From the NCBI GenBank assembly GCA_017550425.1, contig JAFZPG010000012.1:1-50396 (forward strand): a DNA stretch of 50,396 nucleotides, read 5' to 3'. Below, piece after piece: positions 29,852-39,493 of this stretch. A model generated the notes under the pieces. It was not told where the DNA came from, did not search any database, and worked only from the letters and a program-made list of their open reading frames with translations. Within the stretch, counting starts at the first letter, position 1. Each line of letters begins with the position of its first letter. This DNA is from Lachnospiraceae bacterium. GTDB lineage: Bacteria > Bacillota > Clostridia > Lachnospirales > Lachnospiraceae. The position numbers and the translations under genes are program-made.

Positions 29852-30787
29852 TCATTTCTTCCGGTTGAAATACCAGCCGACCAGCAGAGCGATCAACATG
29901 GAGATCAAAACGATGATCGGGAATGCATAAGGCTCATGCGCAAAAGGCATCATGTCCTCGCTGACGTTCATTCCGTAGAAACCCGAGATCAACGTCGGCA
30001 CCGCGAGGATGATCGTAACGACCGTCAGGAACTTCATGACGAAGTTCAGGTTGTTGGAGATGATCGACGCGAACACATCCATAGTACCGTTCAAGATGTC
30101 CCGGTAGATATTGGCCATCTCGATGGCCTGCTTATTCTCGATGATGACATCTTCCAGAAGCTCCGTATCCTCCGGATACCGTTTGATGCGATCGGTGCGC
30201 ATCAGTTTCTCGAGCACGGCCTCGTTCGACCGCAGGGATGTCGTGATGTAGACCAGGGACTTCTGCAGCTCCATGAGCTCGACCAGTTCCTGATTCTTCT
30301 GGTTGATACGCATCTTCTGCTCGATCTCGGTGCTCTTCTTTTCGATGTTACGCAGGTACTGCAGGTAGAGGGACGCGTTTCGATACAACATCTGGTAAAT
30401 GAAGCGCGTCTTCATATAACTGTGATATTCCTTCACGCGCCCGTCGCAGAACGCCTCCAGAATAGGTGTATGGTACAGGCAGACCGTGACGATATGATCA
30501 TGGAACACATAGATACCGAGCGGGACCGTCACATACCAGTCCTTACCGTTGCGTTCTTCCGTCATGGGAATGTCGACGAGGATCATGGCGTAGTTGTTCT
30601 CCACCTCGATACGGGACCGTTCCTCTTCATCCAAAGGAGCCTTTAAGTCGTCGATATCCATCTGAAAGTATTCGGAGATCTGCTCCAGTTCGGCCGTCGT
30701 CGGATCCGTCATCATGATCCAGCTGTCCTTTTCGATCTCAGTCAGATGCGCGATCTTTCCTTCGTTTGTCTTTATGATCTGGATCAT
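29852..30787 (-). CDS. corA: CorA-type divalent metal (magnesium) transporter
   Basis: A 311-residue protein with an N-terminal cytoplasmic alpha/beta domain, a long helical stalk (about 130-245) and two C-terminal transmembrane segments, with the pore signature YGMNVSE between them. The C-terminal basic FNRKK is typical. It transports Mg2+, and in some relatives Co2+ or Ni2+. The start at 30787 (MIQIIKTNEG) has GAGGGGA upstream; the longer frame to 30850 extends into the promoter region. Its own promoter faces away from the activase-like gene. The 93 bp to the next gene hold no clear terminator, so read-through is possible. Confidence 0.93.
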   Translation of the reverse strand: MIQIIKTNEGKIAHLTEIEKDSWIMMTDPTTAELEQISEYFQMDIDDLKAPLDEEERSRIEVENNYAMILVDIPMTEERNGKDWYVTVPLGIYVFHDHIVTVCLYHTPILEAFCDGRVKEYHSYMKTRFIYQMLYRNASLYLQYLRNIEKKSTEIEQKMRINQKNQELVELMELQKSLVYITTSLRSNEAVLEKLMRTDRIKRYPEDTELLEDVIIENKQAIEMANIYRDILNGTMDVFASIISNNLNFVMKFLTVVTIILAVPTLISGFYGMNVSEDMMPFAHEPYAFPIIVLISMLIALLVGWYFNRKK

Positions 30788-30855
30788 TTGCGTTCCCCTC
30801 TCGTCCTGAAATCCTGCGCGGGCAATGCACAAACATGCCGCGTAGCGCACTCTAA

Positions 30856-30884
30856 ATTATATCAAACCGCCCTATATCTGTCAA
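30856..30884 (-). promoter_or_regulatory. corA promoter
   Basis: TTGACA (30879-30884), 17-bp spacer, TATAAT (30856-30861) on the minus strand. Predicted leader is about 60 nt, too short for an M-box magnesium riboswitch. Confidence 0.88.
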
Positions 30885-30926
30885 TCTTTCAAATCTTTAC
30901 ATTTCCTTTACGGTTTATATTTTCGC

Positions 30927-30955
30927 TTGCGTTTCAATGCGTTTCAACGTATAAT
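30927..30955 (+). promoter_or_regulatory. Promoter of the activase-like gene
   Basis: TATAAT (30950-30955) preceded at 17 bp by TTGCGT (30927-30932), a weak -35. The direct repeat GCGTTTCAA-T-GCGTTTCAA lies across the spacer and may be a regulator site. Confidence 0.65.
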
Positions 30956-31024
30956 GTATGGTAGCGCTTTTTGCGCACTCAGGCTGTTTTTCTACGGCCG
31001 CATTTCTCAAGGAGGTTTTCTGTG

Positions 31025-34000
31025 ATGTCTGTTTTACCACAGGAAAAAACATACTATCTCGGTATCGACATCGGATCCACGACCGTTAAGATCGCGATCC
31101 TGGATACGGACGATCATACCATCCTATTCTCCGATTACGAACGACATTTTGCAAATATACAGGAAACATTGGCCGAGCTGTTAAAGCGCGGTCTCGATAA
31201 ATTGGGTCCTTTCCACGTGTTGCCGGTCATCACCGGTTCGGGCGGTCTCACCCTCTCGAAGCATCTGGAAGTGCCTTTCGTACAGGAAGTCGTTGCCGTT
31301 TCCACCTCGCTGAAGGATTACGCGCCGCACTGCGACGTCGCGATCGAGCTCGGCGGTGAGGACGCAAAGATCATCTATTTCACAAATGGTATCGAGCAGC
31401 GTATGAACGGTATCTGCGCCGGCGGTACGGGTTCGTTCATCGACCAGATGGCGTCCCTGCTGCAGACCGACGCGTCCGGCCTGAACGCGTACGCAGCAAA
31501 TTATTCCAACATCTATCCTATCGCGGCCCGCTGCGGCGTGTTCGCGAAGACCGATATCCAGCCCCTGATCAATGAAGGCGCCACCCGCGAGGATCTGGCT
31601 GCTTCCATTTTCCAAGCGGTCGTTAACCAGACCATCTCCGGCCTGGCCTGCGGTAAGCCCATCCGGGGCAATGTCGCCTTCCTGGGCGGCCCGCTTCACT
31701 TCCTGCCGGAGCTGCGTGCGGCGTTCATCCGCACGCTGAAACTGACCGGGGACGCGATCATTGCCCCCGAACATTCCCATCTGTTTGCCGCGATCGGCGC
31801 CGCTATGAACCACGCGGAGCGCGACGAGAACGGCGCATTTGCCGACGGCACCGTGATCCTCGATGCGCAGGATCTGATCGAGCGCCTCTCGAAGGGCATC
31901 AAGATGGACTTCGAAGTTAAGCGTATGGAGCCGCTGTTCCGTGACCAGGAGCAGTACGACCGTTTCCGTACCCGCTTCGAGAACTACAGTGTAAAACGCG
32001 ACTATCTGTCGACTTATAAGGGCAATTGCTTCCTCGGCATCGACGCCGGTTCCACCACGACGAAGGTGGCCCTGGTCTCCGACACAGGAAGCCTGCTCTA
32101 TAGTTTCTATAGTTCCAACAACGGTAATCCGCTGGCGACGACGATCCGTGCCATTAAGGAGATCCGCGAGCTGATCCCCGAGGGTGTCACGATCGCGTAC
32201 TCCTGCTCCACCGGTTACGGCGAGGCCCTGCTGAAGGCGGCGCTGATGCTCGATGAGGGCGAGGTGGAGACCGTTGCCCACTTCTACGCGGCGAAATTCT
32301 TCCTGCCGGAGGTCGACTGTATCCTCGATATCGGCGGCCAGGACATGAAGTGCATCAAGATCAAAAACAACACAGTCGACAGTGTGCTTTTGAACGAGGC
32401 ATGCTCGTCGGGTTGCGGTTCGTTTATCGAGACATTCGCCAAATCGTTGAACTACACGGTGGAGAATTTCGCGAAGGCGGCGCTGTTTGCGAAGCACCCG
32501 ACCGACCTCGGTACCCGTTGTACCGTATTCATGAATTCGAACGTTAAGCAGGCCCAGAAAGAAGGCGCCGATGTGGCGGACATCTCGGCGGGTCTGGCGT
32601 ATTCGGTCATCCGAAACGCGTTATATAAGGTTATCAAGCTGACCGATCCGAAGGATCTGGGTAAGAATATCGTCGTTCAGGGTGGTACCTTCTACAACGA
32701 CGCGGTCCTGCGCAGTTTCGAGCGCATTTCCGGCTGCAAGGCCGTGCGTCCGGACATCGCTGGTATCATGGGCGCGTTCGGCGCGGCACTCATTGCCCGC
32801 GAACGCTTTGTGGAGGGCACGAAGAGCACCATGCTCTCGCTCGACGACATCATCAATCTCGAATATAAGACGACCATGACGCGCTGCCGCGGCTGTACCA
32901 ACGCATGCCGTCTGACCATCAATCATTTCTCGGGCGGCCGCCGCTACATCAGCGGAAACCGCTGTGAGAAGGGTCTGGGCCAGGAGAAAAAAGGTTCGGG
33001 CGTTCCGAACCTGTTCGCATATAAGAATGAACGTATCTTCGGCTATGAGCCGCTGTCCGAGGAGGAGGCGACCCGCGGCGTGATCGGTATCCCGCGCGTG
33101 CTCAACCAGTACGAGGACTACCCGTTCTGGGCGACCTTCTTTAAGGTGCTGAAGTTCCGCGTCATCCTGTCGCCCGCGTCGACCCGTAAGATCTACGAGC
33201 TGGGCATCGAGTCCATCCCGAGTGAGTCGGAGTGCTACCCGGCGAAGCTCGCGCACGGTCATGTGGAGTGGCTCATCCAGAATGGCGTGAAGACCATCTT
33301 CTACCCTTGCATTCCTTACGAGCGCAACGAGCAGAAGGACGCGAATAACCACTACAACTGCCCGATCGTAACTTCCTATGCGGAAAATATCAAGAATAAT
33401 GTTGAGACACTTTCGCAGAACCATATCCGCTTCATCAATCCATTCATGGCATTTACCGATGAGGAAGTGCTGACGAAGCGTCTGGTGGAAGTATTTGACA
33501 AAGAGTATCACATCCCCGCCGGAGAGGTCCGCCGTGCGGCGCATGCTGCCTGGACCGAGCTTCTGCAGACCCGTGTGGACATGCAGCAGAAGGGCGAGGA
33601 AGTCATCGAATATCTGAAGCAAAGCGGTGGCCGTGGCATCGTGCTGGCCGGCCGTCCGTACCACATTGACCCCGAGATCAACCATGGTATCCCGGAGCTG
33701 ATCGCCTCCTACGGCATCGCCGTTCTCACGGAGGACTCGGTCTCCCACCTGGGTAAGGTCGACCGTCCGCTGATCGTCATGGACCAGTGGATGTACCATT
33801 CCCGCCTCTATGCGGCGGCAAACTATGTTAAGACGACGGAATTCCTGGATCTCATCCAGCTCAACTCCTTCGGTTGCGGCCTCGACGCCGTTACCACGGA
33901 CGCGGTCGATGACATCCTCACACGTTCCGGTAAGATCTACACCGTGCTGAAGATCGACGAGGTCAATAACCTCGGCGCGGCGCGTATTCGTATCCGTTCG

Positions 34001-35350
34001 CTGATCGCGGCCCTGCGTATCCGCGACCGCATGAACGAAAACGGCGAGAACTGCAATAAGCGTGTCATCCAGAGCTCTGCGTTTAAGCGCGTGGTGTTCA
34101 CGAAGGAGATGGTGAAGGATTACACCATCCTCTGCCCGCAGATGACGCCCATCCATTTCGACATTTTGTCCGCGGCACTGAAGTCGACCGGTCTGAATGT
34201 CGAGATCATGAAGGAAAGCAAGGATTCGGTCGATGTCGGCCTGAAGTACGTGAACAATGACGCCTGCTACCCTTCGCTGATCGTTGTCGGCCAGATCATG
34301 CAGGCCCTGCTCTCGGGACGCTACGACCTCAATAAGGTCGCGGTGCTTATCACCCAGACGGGCGGCGGCTGCCGTGCTTCCAACTACATCGGATTTATCC
34401 GCCGTGCCCTGACGAATGCGGGCATGGGACATATCCCGGTCATCTCCCTGAGTGTTCAGGGTCTGGAGAAAAACCCGGGCTTCAAATTCACACCGAAGCG
34501 TATCATCAAGGCGATGATGGCGATCATCTACGGCGACGTCTTCATGCGCGTGCTCTATCACACGCGTCCGTACGAAGTCACGCCGGGCAGCGCGGATGCC
34601 CTTCACGAGAAGTGGCGCGCGCGGTGTATCGCGTCCCTGGAGAAGAAGCATGCTTCGTTCTCGGAGTTTAAAAAGAACATCCGCGGCATTATCCGCGATT
34701 TTGATGCTCTCCCCGTTCATGAGGACTTGAAGAAGCCCAGAGTCGGCATCGTCGGCGAGATCCTGGTGAAGTTCCTGCCTTCGGCGAACAACTATCTCGT
34801 TAAACTTCTGGAGCAGGAAGGCGCAGAGGCAGTTATGCCGGATCTGCTGGATTTCTTCCTCTACAGTTTCTACAACACGAATTTCAAGGCGCTCAAACTC
34901 GGCATGAAGAAGAGCAGCGCCCGCAAGTCCAACCTCGGTATCTGGGCGCTCGAGCAGCTTCGTAAGACCGCGAAGGAGGAACTGGCAGCCAGCAAGCATT
35001 TCGCACCGCCAGCCCATATCTCCCACCTGGCTCAGATGGCGAAGCCTTTCGTATCCTTGGGCAATCAAACCGGTGAAGGCTGGTTCCTGACCGGTGAGAT
35101 GATGGAGCTCATCGAGAGCGGTGTTCCGAATATCGTCTGCGCACAGCCGTTCGGCTGCCTGCCGAACCACATCGTGGGCAAGGGCGTCATCAAAGGTTTG
35201 CGCGCTGCGCATCCCGAGGCAAATATCGTCGCGGTCGACTACGACCCCGGCGCCAGCGAAGTAAACCAGCTCAACCGTATCAAGCTGATGCTGGCCACCG
35301 CCGTGAAGAACATGAAAGCCGAAGCGGAAAAAGAACGCAAGGCGCAGTAA
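31025..35350 (+). CDS. Giant 2-hydroxyacyl-CoA dehydratase activase-like protein (two BadF/HgdC domains plus DUF2229/HgdB-like region)
   Basis: A 1441-residue cytoplasmic protein. Two ASKHA ATPase domains stand in tandem. The first starts [15 protein letters not shown] (about 12) with Cys131 and Cys170 in [10 protein letters not shown] and ARCGVF. The second starts [15 protein letters not shown] (about 337) with Cys460 and Cys499 in [11 protein letters not shown] and TRCTVF. In HgdC activators each subunit gives two such cysteines to one shared [4Fe-4S] cluster; here both pairs are in one chain with identical 39-residue spacing, so an internal cluster is likely. A Cys cluster ([12 protein letters not shown]) follows, then a DUF2229 region ([15 protein letters not shown]) and a dehydratase-subunit-like C-terminus. 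The family is common in Clostridia, but its substrate is unknown to me. The start is set by AAGGAGG 8 nt before ATG 31025. Confidence 0.88.
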   Translation: MSVLPQEKTYYLGIDIGSTTVKIAILDTDDHTILFSDYERHFANIQETLAELLKRGLDKLGPFHVLPVITGSGGLTLSKHLEVPFVQEVVAVSTSLKDYAPHCDVAIELGGEDAKIIYFTNGIEQRMNGICAGGTGSFIDQMASLLQTDASGLNAYAANYSNIYPIAARCGVFAKTDIQPLINEGATREDLAASIFQAVVNQTISGLACGKPIRGNVAFLGGPLHFLPELRAAFIRTLKLTGDAIIAPEHSHLFAAIGAAMNHAERDENGAFADGTVILDAQDLIERLSKGIKMDFEVKRMEPLFRDQEQYDRFRTRFENYSVKRDYLSTYKGNCFLGIDAGSTTTKVALVSDTGSLLYSFYSSNNGNPLATTIRAIKEIRELIPEGVTIAYSCSTGYGEALLKAALMLDEGEVETVAHFYAAKFFLPEVDCILDIGGQDMKCIKIKNNTVDSVLLNEACSSGCGSFIETFAKSLNYTVENFAKAALFAKHPTDLGTRCTVFMNSNVKQAQKEGADVADISAGLAYSVIRNALYKVIKLTDPKDLGKNIVVQGGTFYNDAVLRSFERISGCKAVRPDIAGIMGAFGAALIARERFVEGTKSTMLSLDDIINLEYKTTMTRCRGCTNACRLTINHFSGGRRYISGNRCEKGLGQEKKGSGVPNLFAYKNERIFGYEPLSEEEATRGVIGIPRVLNQYEDYPFWATFFKVLKFRVILSPASTRKIYELGIESIPSESECYPAKLAHGHVEWLIQNGVKTIFYPCIPYERNEQKDANNHYNCPIVTSYAENIKNNVETLSQNHIRFINPFMAFTDEEVLTKRLVEVFDKEYHIPAGEVRRAAHAAWTELLQTRVDMQQKGEEVIEYLKQSGGRGIVLAGRPYHIDPEINHGIPELIASYGIAVLTEDSVSHLGKVDRPLIVMDQWMYHSRLYAAANYVKTTEFLDLIQLNSFGCGLDAVTTDAVDDILTRSGKIYTVLKIDEVNNLGAARIRIRSLIAALRIRDRMNENGENCNKRVIQSSAFKRVVFTKEMVKDYTILCPQMTPIHFDILSAALKSTGLNVEIMKESKDSVDVGLKYVNNDACYPSLIVVGQIMQALLSGRYDLNKVAVLITQTGGGCRASNYIGFIRRALTNAGMGHIPVISLSVQGLEKNPGFKFTPKRIIKAMMAIIYGDVFMRVLYHTRPYEVTPGSADALHEKWRARCIASLEKKHASFSEFKKNIRGIIRDFDALPVHEDLKKPRVGIVGEILVKFLPSANNYLVKLLEQEGAEAVMPDLLDFFLYSFYNTNFKALKLGMKKSSARKSNLGIWALEQLRKTAKEELAASKHFAPPAHISHLAQMAKPFVSLGNQTGEGWFLTGEMMELIESGVPNIVCAQPFGCLPNHIVGKGVIKGLRAAHPEANIVAVDYDPGASEVNQLNRIKLMLATAVKNMKAEAEKERKAQ

Positions 35351-35368
35351 AGAATATCCATTTAATTG

Positions 35369-35406
35369 AAACACCCCTCCGCAGGTCAACCTGCGGAGGG
35401 GTGTTT
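35369..35406 (+). terminator. Terminator after the activase-like gene
   Basis: A 17-bp perfect stem (AAACACCCCTCCGCAGG with its complement) closed by TCAA and followed by TGATCTTTTTC, beginning 18 bp after the stop codon. Confidence 0.92.
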
Positions 35407-35581
35407 TGATCTTTTTCATTTGCGCCCTGAGAAGAATTTTTGACCAATTACGACACCGGAGACTCAAACAAGTTATATGTCGTAATGATCTTCACCGCTA
35501 ACACTTCTTTACGCCTCAAAAGCGAAGAATAACCCCCGGGGACTGCTAAGTTATACCCCGGGGGCTCAGTTTTTGAGAGAA

Positions 35582-35843
35582 GGCTTGCGGTATGCGATCA
35601 CAAGGGGGGCATTGATCGAGCTGTAGAGCATCTTCGCGAGAGAGGATCCGGATCAGGGGAGAAAATCGTGTCTCCGAGACCGATTTTCGCGCACGCTGAG
35701 GTCGTTTTCGCGTCAGGCGGGAGCCTGGCGCTATCAGGAAAACGGCCGAAGTCGTAGCGGGCCCCCTGCAATCCGGATCCGGTTCGAGCGATTAGATGGT
35801 CACAGCGCAGTGAACTGCCCACCGGTGATCGCATACGCAAGCC
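35582..35843 (-). repeat. Structured non-coding element, copy 1 (candidate RNA or small mobile element)
   Basis: The core (35607-35820, read on the minus strand) runs from GGGCAGTTCACTGCGCTGTG to CAGCTCGATCAATGCCC and is about 214 bp. A locus-specific outer stem flanks it: 35582-35601 pairs with 35825-35843, 19 bp and one bulge. Inside are GGATCCGGAT..CAGGGG (35763-35780) paired with 35644-35659, an 8-bp hairpin (35661-35688) and a hairpin 35703-35744 that is almost identical in copy 2. No ORF is credible. It lies between the activase-like gene and an AraC gene. The wider inverted repeat reaches into the AraC gene end. Confidence 0.8.
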
Positions 35844-35853
35844 CAACACATAA

Positions 35854-35894
35854 AATGACCCCCGGGGCATGCCGTTACCGGCAGCCCCCGGGGG
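35854..35894 (-). terminator. Terminator after the AraC gene
   Basis: On the minus strand CCCCCGGGG and its complement enclose a smaller GCCG-x-CGGC stem, followed by TCATTTTATG. It abuts the AraC stop codon. A mirror-image copy of this sequence, including the last codons of the gene, is at 35521-35575 on the other side of the element, followed there by TTTTT. Confidence 0.75.
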
Positions 35895-36845
35895 TTATTC
35901 TTCGCTCTTCTGCACCAGATCCTTTTCATCAAAGTAGTTCAGCACATCCTGCCCCTTTTGTTTTCGCATCATCATCCGATGTTGTTTCGGGGTCACGCCT
36001 TTATTCTTTTTGTATTCTTTTATGAAGTGACTGCAATCGAAATAACCGATTTCCTGACAGATGTAATTCAGATCATGATCCGTGAAAAGGACCAGTTCTT
36101 CCGCTTTGTTCATGCGGACATATTCGATGTATTCTTTGCAGCTCATGCCATAGTAATCACGGAAATTCTTCGCGAAGTAGGAATAACTCATGTTGCACAT
36201 TTCGGCCAGATCCTGCACGCGGATACTCTGGCTGGAGTGCGCATCGATATACTCGGCGATCATGCAGAGTTCCTTATCTTCCGGCTTAACGTATCTCACA
36301 TCTTTCGGGTCCAGGCCGTTGCGGCGCCAGATGCGGACGATCTGGATCAGCAAATCGCTGATGAAACTGTTCAGAAGGACCGTATAGCCGTAATCGCGCT
36401 GATGGCGTTCGCGGATGCAACCCCAGAAGATCGCTTCCGTGTCAAAATCCTGAAGATCCTCCGCGGAAAATACAACCTTGCACTCCGCCTGTCTCGCGGC
36501 CTGGAACAGATGACGGAACTTCGGCACATAATTGCTTCCGGTGTTCAGCGCGTTCAAGTCACACTGGATGACGAGGTATTGCCCAGGAATGATCTCGCCG
36601 GTCGCCGAGTCGCGCGAAGGGAGAAATTCATGAATCGCCTGGGAATGACACAGCAAAAGTTCACCCTCATGCAGGGAATACCATTTTCCGTCGCAGATCG
36701 CTTCGATCTGTCCTTTTCTTACATACAGCAGTTCGATAAAATAGTGCCAATGCTTCCGGACCGGGAAGAAACTGCTGGCGGTTTCCATTACAAAAGCTTC
36801 ATAGGGGCTGTGGACTGTGTCCAGATATTCATACAATTTATTCAT
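35895..36845 (-). CDS. AraC-family transcriptional regulator
   Basis: A 316-residue protein with an N-terminal cupin-type sensor (about 15-150, with WHYFIELLYVRKGQIEA and HEGELLLCHS) and a C-terminal AraC double helix-turn-helix (about 205-305, IRVQDLAEMCNMSYSYFAKNF and ICQEIGYFDCSHFIKEYKK, then KGVTPKQHR). Such proteins usually sense sugars or their derivatives and act on nearby genes. It is divergent from the epimerase and alcohol dehydrogenase pair, its probable target. The last codons (SEE-stop) are part of an inverted repeat that encloses the neighbouring structured element. Confidence 0.92.
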   Translation of the reverse strand: MNKLYEYLDTVHSPYEAFVMETASSFFPVRKHWHYFIELLYVRKGQIEAICDGKWYSLHEGELLLCHSQAIHEFLPSRDSATGEIIPGQYLVIQCDLNALNTGSNYVPKFRHLFQAARQAECKVVFSAEDLQDFDTEAIFWGCIRERHQRDYGYTVLLNSFISDLLIQIVRIWRRNGLDPKDVRYVKPEDKELCMIAEYIDAHSSQSIRVQDLAEMCNMSYSYFAKNFRDYYGMSCKEYIEYVRMNKAEELVLFTDHDLNYICQEIGYFDCSHFIKEYKKNKGVTPKQHRMMMRKQKGQDVLNYFDEKDLVQKSEE

Positions 36846-36984
36846 GTTGTTAACCTTCCTTCTGTTTTGTTAACAATACGGATCACACTTCGAGTATAGC
36901 ACATCCGAAAGCAGGATTGCAATAGGTTTTTACTATTTTTCAATTTAATCGCCGATTGAACCGAAAATAGATTTGTTATATAAT
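36846..36984. promoter_or_regulatory. Divergent promoters of the AraC gene and the epimerase-dehydrogenase pair
   Basis: Minus strand: TTGCAA (36917-36922), 18 bp, TATACT (36893-36898) for the AraC gene. Plus strand: TTGAAC (36956-36961), 17 bp, TATAAT (36979-36984) for the epimerase. A perfect palindrome TTGTTAACAA (36867-36876) and a second GTTGTTAACC (36847-36856) lie in the AraC leader and may be operator sites. Confidence 0.75.
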
Positions 36985-37021
36985 GTCGGTATATTGAACG
37001 GGTTCATTTGGAGGGTTTTAC

Positions 37022-38089
37022 ATGAAAGTTTTGTTTATCGGAGGTACCGGGACCATCAGTACCGCGATCTCCCGAAGCATTTTGAAGGCAGCCGCGGAGC
37101 ACGATCCCATCGGGGTCAATGCATTTGCCGACTGCGAACTGTATCTTCTAAACCGCGGTAACCGCAAGGTCGCGGACGCGAACACCGCCGGTTACCATCA
37201 GATCGTTTGCGACATCAACGACGAGGAAGCTGCCGCCAAAGCACTCGGCGACCTTACCTTCGATGTGGTCTGTGACTTCATCCTCTTCTCTTTGGAGCAG
37301 GCGCAGCGCGACTATCGTCTGTTTAAGGACCGCACGAAGCAGTTTATGTTTATTTCGTCCGCATCGGCCTATCAGAAGCCGGTCGGCGACTATCGCATCA
37401 CGGAGGGAACGCCGCTGGCAAACCCGTACTGGGAGTACTCGCGTAATAAGATCCTCTGTGAGGAGTTCTTCCTGGAGAAATACCGCACCGAAGGCTTCCC
37501 GATCACGATCATCCGCCCCAGCCACACCTACGACGAGCGCAATGTTCCTCTGGGTGTGCACGGCAAGAACGGCAGCTGGTCGGTCATCAAGCGCATCATG
37601 GATGGTAAGACCGTCATGATCCACGGCGACGGTACGTCACTTTGGACATTGACCCATAATAGCGATTTCGCAAAAGGCTTTATGGGCCTTATGGGCAATA
37701 TCCACGCCATCGGCGAGGCTGTGCAGATCACGAGCGACGAGACCGTGACCTGGAACCAGGTGTACGAGTCCATCGCCAAAGCGCTCGGCGTAAAACTGCA
37801 CGCGATCCACGTGTCCTCAGAGTTTCTGGCGGCATGCAAGGACGACGCGTACGATTTCACGGGAAGCCTCATCGGCGACAAGGCGAACTCCGTTGTGTTT
37901 GTCAATACGAAACTGAAGCGTCTGGTACCCGGCTTCTGTGCGACCGTTCGCGCGGATGAAGGCATTGCAAACAGCATCCGCTACATCCTGGAGCATCCGG
38001 AATGTCAGGTGGATGATCCGGACTTTGACGCATTTACCGATCGTGTGGTCGCTGCACGGGAAACAGCGATCGCGGCGATCCGCAAATAG
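37022..38089 (+). CDS. NAD-dependent epimerase/dehydratase family protein
   Basis: A 355-residue extended SDR protein. The Rossmann nucleotide loop is at the extreme N-terminus (VLFIGGTGTIS), followed by catalytic SSASAYQ and YSRNK (the YxxxK pair, about residue 140). Family members act on nucleotide sugars or free sugars; the substrate cannot be told from the sequence. It has GGAGG 8 nt upstream of ATG 37022, a promoter facing away from the AraC gene, and is followed after 44 bp by an alcohol dehydrogenase, so the two probably act on the same metabolite. Confidence 0.88.
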   Translation: MKVLFIGGTGTISTAISRSILKAAAEHDPIGVNAFADCELYLLNRGNRKVADANTAGYHQIVCDINDEEAAAKALGDLTFDVVCDFILFSLEQAQRDYRLFKDRTKQFMFISSASAYQKPVGDYRITEGTPLANPYWEYSRNKILCEEFFLEKYRTEGFPITIIRPSHTYDERNVPLGVHGKNGSWSVIKRIMDGKTVMIHGDGTSLWTLTHNSDFAKGFMGLMGNIHAIGEAVQITSDETVTWNQVYESIAKALGVKLHAIHVSSEFLAACKDDAYDFTGSLIGDKANSVVFVNTKLKRLVPGFCATVRADEGIANSIRYILEHPECQVDDPDFDAFTDRVVAARETAIAAIRK

Positions 38090-38133
38090 AAGCAATCCTT
38101 TGCGAAAGCACGCTTAATTACGAAGGAGGTTTT

Positions 38134-39321
38134 ATGAACAATTTCACTTTTTACAGCCCCACATATTTTGCCTTCGGTAAGGGCCAGGAGGTCAATGCCG
38201 GCAAATACATCAAGCGTTTCGGCGGCTCCAAGGTGCTTCTGCACTACGGCGGCGGCTCGGTAGTCCGCAGTGGTCTCCTGGATCGTGTCTGTCAGGCACT
38301 CGATGCAGATCAGATCCCCTATGTGAAGCTCGGCGGCGTGAAGCCGAATCCCCGCAGCGGACTCGTATACGAAGGCATCGAAGTATGCCGTAAGGAAGGT
38401 GTAGACTTTATTCTCGCGATCGGCGGTGGTTCCGCGATCGACTCGGCAAAAGCCATCGCTATGGGCGTTTGCTATGACGGCGATTTCTGGGATTTCTACT
38501 GTGGCAAGGCCGCCCCTAAGGCCGCCCTCCCGGTCGGAACCATTTTGACGATCGCAGCTGCAGGCAGCGAAGGTTCCGGCGACAGCGTGATCACATTGGA
38601 AGAAGGCATGCTGAAACGCGGTGCCGGCAGCGAGCACATCCGCCCGAAGTTCTCGATCCTGAATCCCGAACTGACGCAGACATTGCCCGCGTTCCAGACG
38701 GCCGCAGGCGCGACCGACATCTGTGCGCATGTGTGCGAGCGTTACTTCACCAACACGAAGGAAGTCGAGATCACCGACCGTCTGTGCGAAGCCGTTCTGC
38801 AGACCATGATCAAAGAAACGCCCCGCGTGATCGCGGACCCGAACAACTACGACGCCCGCGCGAACATCATGTGGGCCGGCATGGTCGCTCACAATAATAT
38901 CGTCGGCGTGGGCCGTGACCAGGACTGGAACTCCCACGGCATCGAGCACGAGCTTTCTGCCCTGTACGATGTTGCACACGGCGCAGGTTTGGCCGTCGTA
39001 ATGCCGAACTGGATGGAATACGTCATGGATCATGACATCAACCGTTTCTGCCAGTTCGCGACCCGCGTGTTCCACATCGACATGGACTATGCGAACCCGA
39101 GAAATACCGCCATGGCCGGCATCAACGCCTTCCGTAAATGGCTGCACGCGATCGGCATGCCGCTGAATTTCGAAGAACTCGGTGCGAAGGCCGAGGACAT
39201 ACCGAAGCTGGTCGAGACTTTCGGCATCGGCGATGGTGAGACCGGTGGTTTCGTTCATCTGAAGAAGGACGACATCACGAAGATCTACGAGCTTTGCGCC
39301 CGCCCTAATACGTGGGTGTAA
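38134..39321 (+). CDS. Iron-containing alcohol dehydrogenase (butanol dehydrogenase-like)
   Basis: A 395-residue group III alcohol dehydrogenase. An N-terminal Rossmann half contains the GGGSAIDSAKAIA nucleotide signature (about 92-105). The helical metal domain supplies conserved Asp/His ligands in ATDICAHVCERYF, SHGIEHELSALYDVAHGAGLAVVMP and the region after it. It resembles the BdhA/YqhD branch that reduces aldehydes with NAD(P)H. A strong AAGGAGG precedes the ATG. Its partner is the epimerase upstream, under presumed AraC control; a role in reducing a sugar-derived aldehyde or in alcohol fermentation is inference. Confidence 0.92.
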   Translation: MNNFTFYSPTYFAFGKGQEVNAGKYIKRFGGSKVLLHYGGGSVVRSGLLDRVCQALDADQIPYVKLGGVKPNPRSGLVYEGIEVCRKEGVDFILAIGGGSAIDSAKAIAMGVCYDGDFWDFYCGKAAPKAALPVGTILTIAAAGSEGSGDSVITLEEGMLKRGAGSEHIRPKFSILNPELTQTLPAFQTAAGATDICAHVCERYFTNTKEVEITDRLCEAVLQTMIKETPRVIADPNNYDARANIMWAGMVAHNNIVGVGRDQDWNSHGIEHELSALYDVAHGAGLAVVMPNWMEYVMDHDINRFCQFATRVFHIDMDYANPRNTAMAGINAFRKWLHAIGMPLNFEELGAKAEDIPKLVETFGIGDGETGGFVHLKKDDITKIYELCARPNTWV

Positions 39322-39390
39322 AACTATATACTTTCTATTATTTCATCTGCCTTCTACAATGTATTGGAGGGGTCCCGTACGTAGAAAAAA

Positions 39391-39426
39391 CAAAGGCCGG
39401 TCATCTTGCGGATGACCGGCCCTTTG
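39391..39426. terminator. Bidirectional terminator
   Basis: CAAAGG.CCGGTCATC / GATGACCGG.CCTTTG stem. T-runs occur on both sides (TTTGTTTTA on plus, TTTGTTTTTTCT on minus), so it serves both the alcohol dehydrogenase and the convergent coiled-coil gene. Confidence 0.88.
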
Positions 39427-39493
39427 TTTTACGAGATTTAATAGGTGGCTTCCTGCCGTGGCAGGTCGCCGTGGTAATGTGCTTTAGTAAAGA

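Noticed and set aside
32621..35467. A 948-codon open frame antisense to the activase-like gene.
   Set aside because: It mirrors a gene with strong, well-placed motifs, has no ribosome binding site or domain, and arises from the codon use of the real gene.
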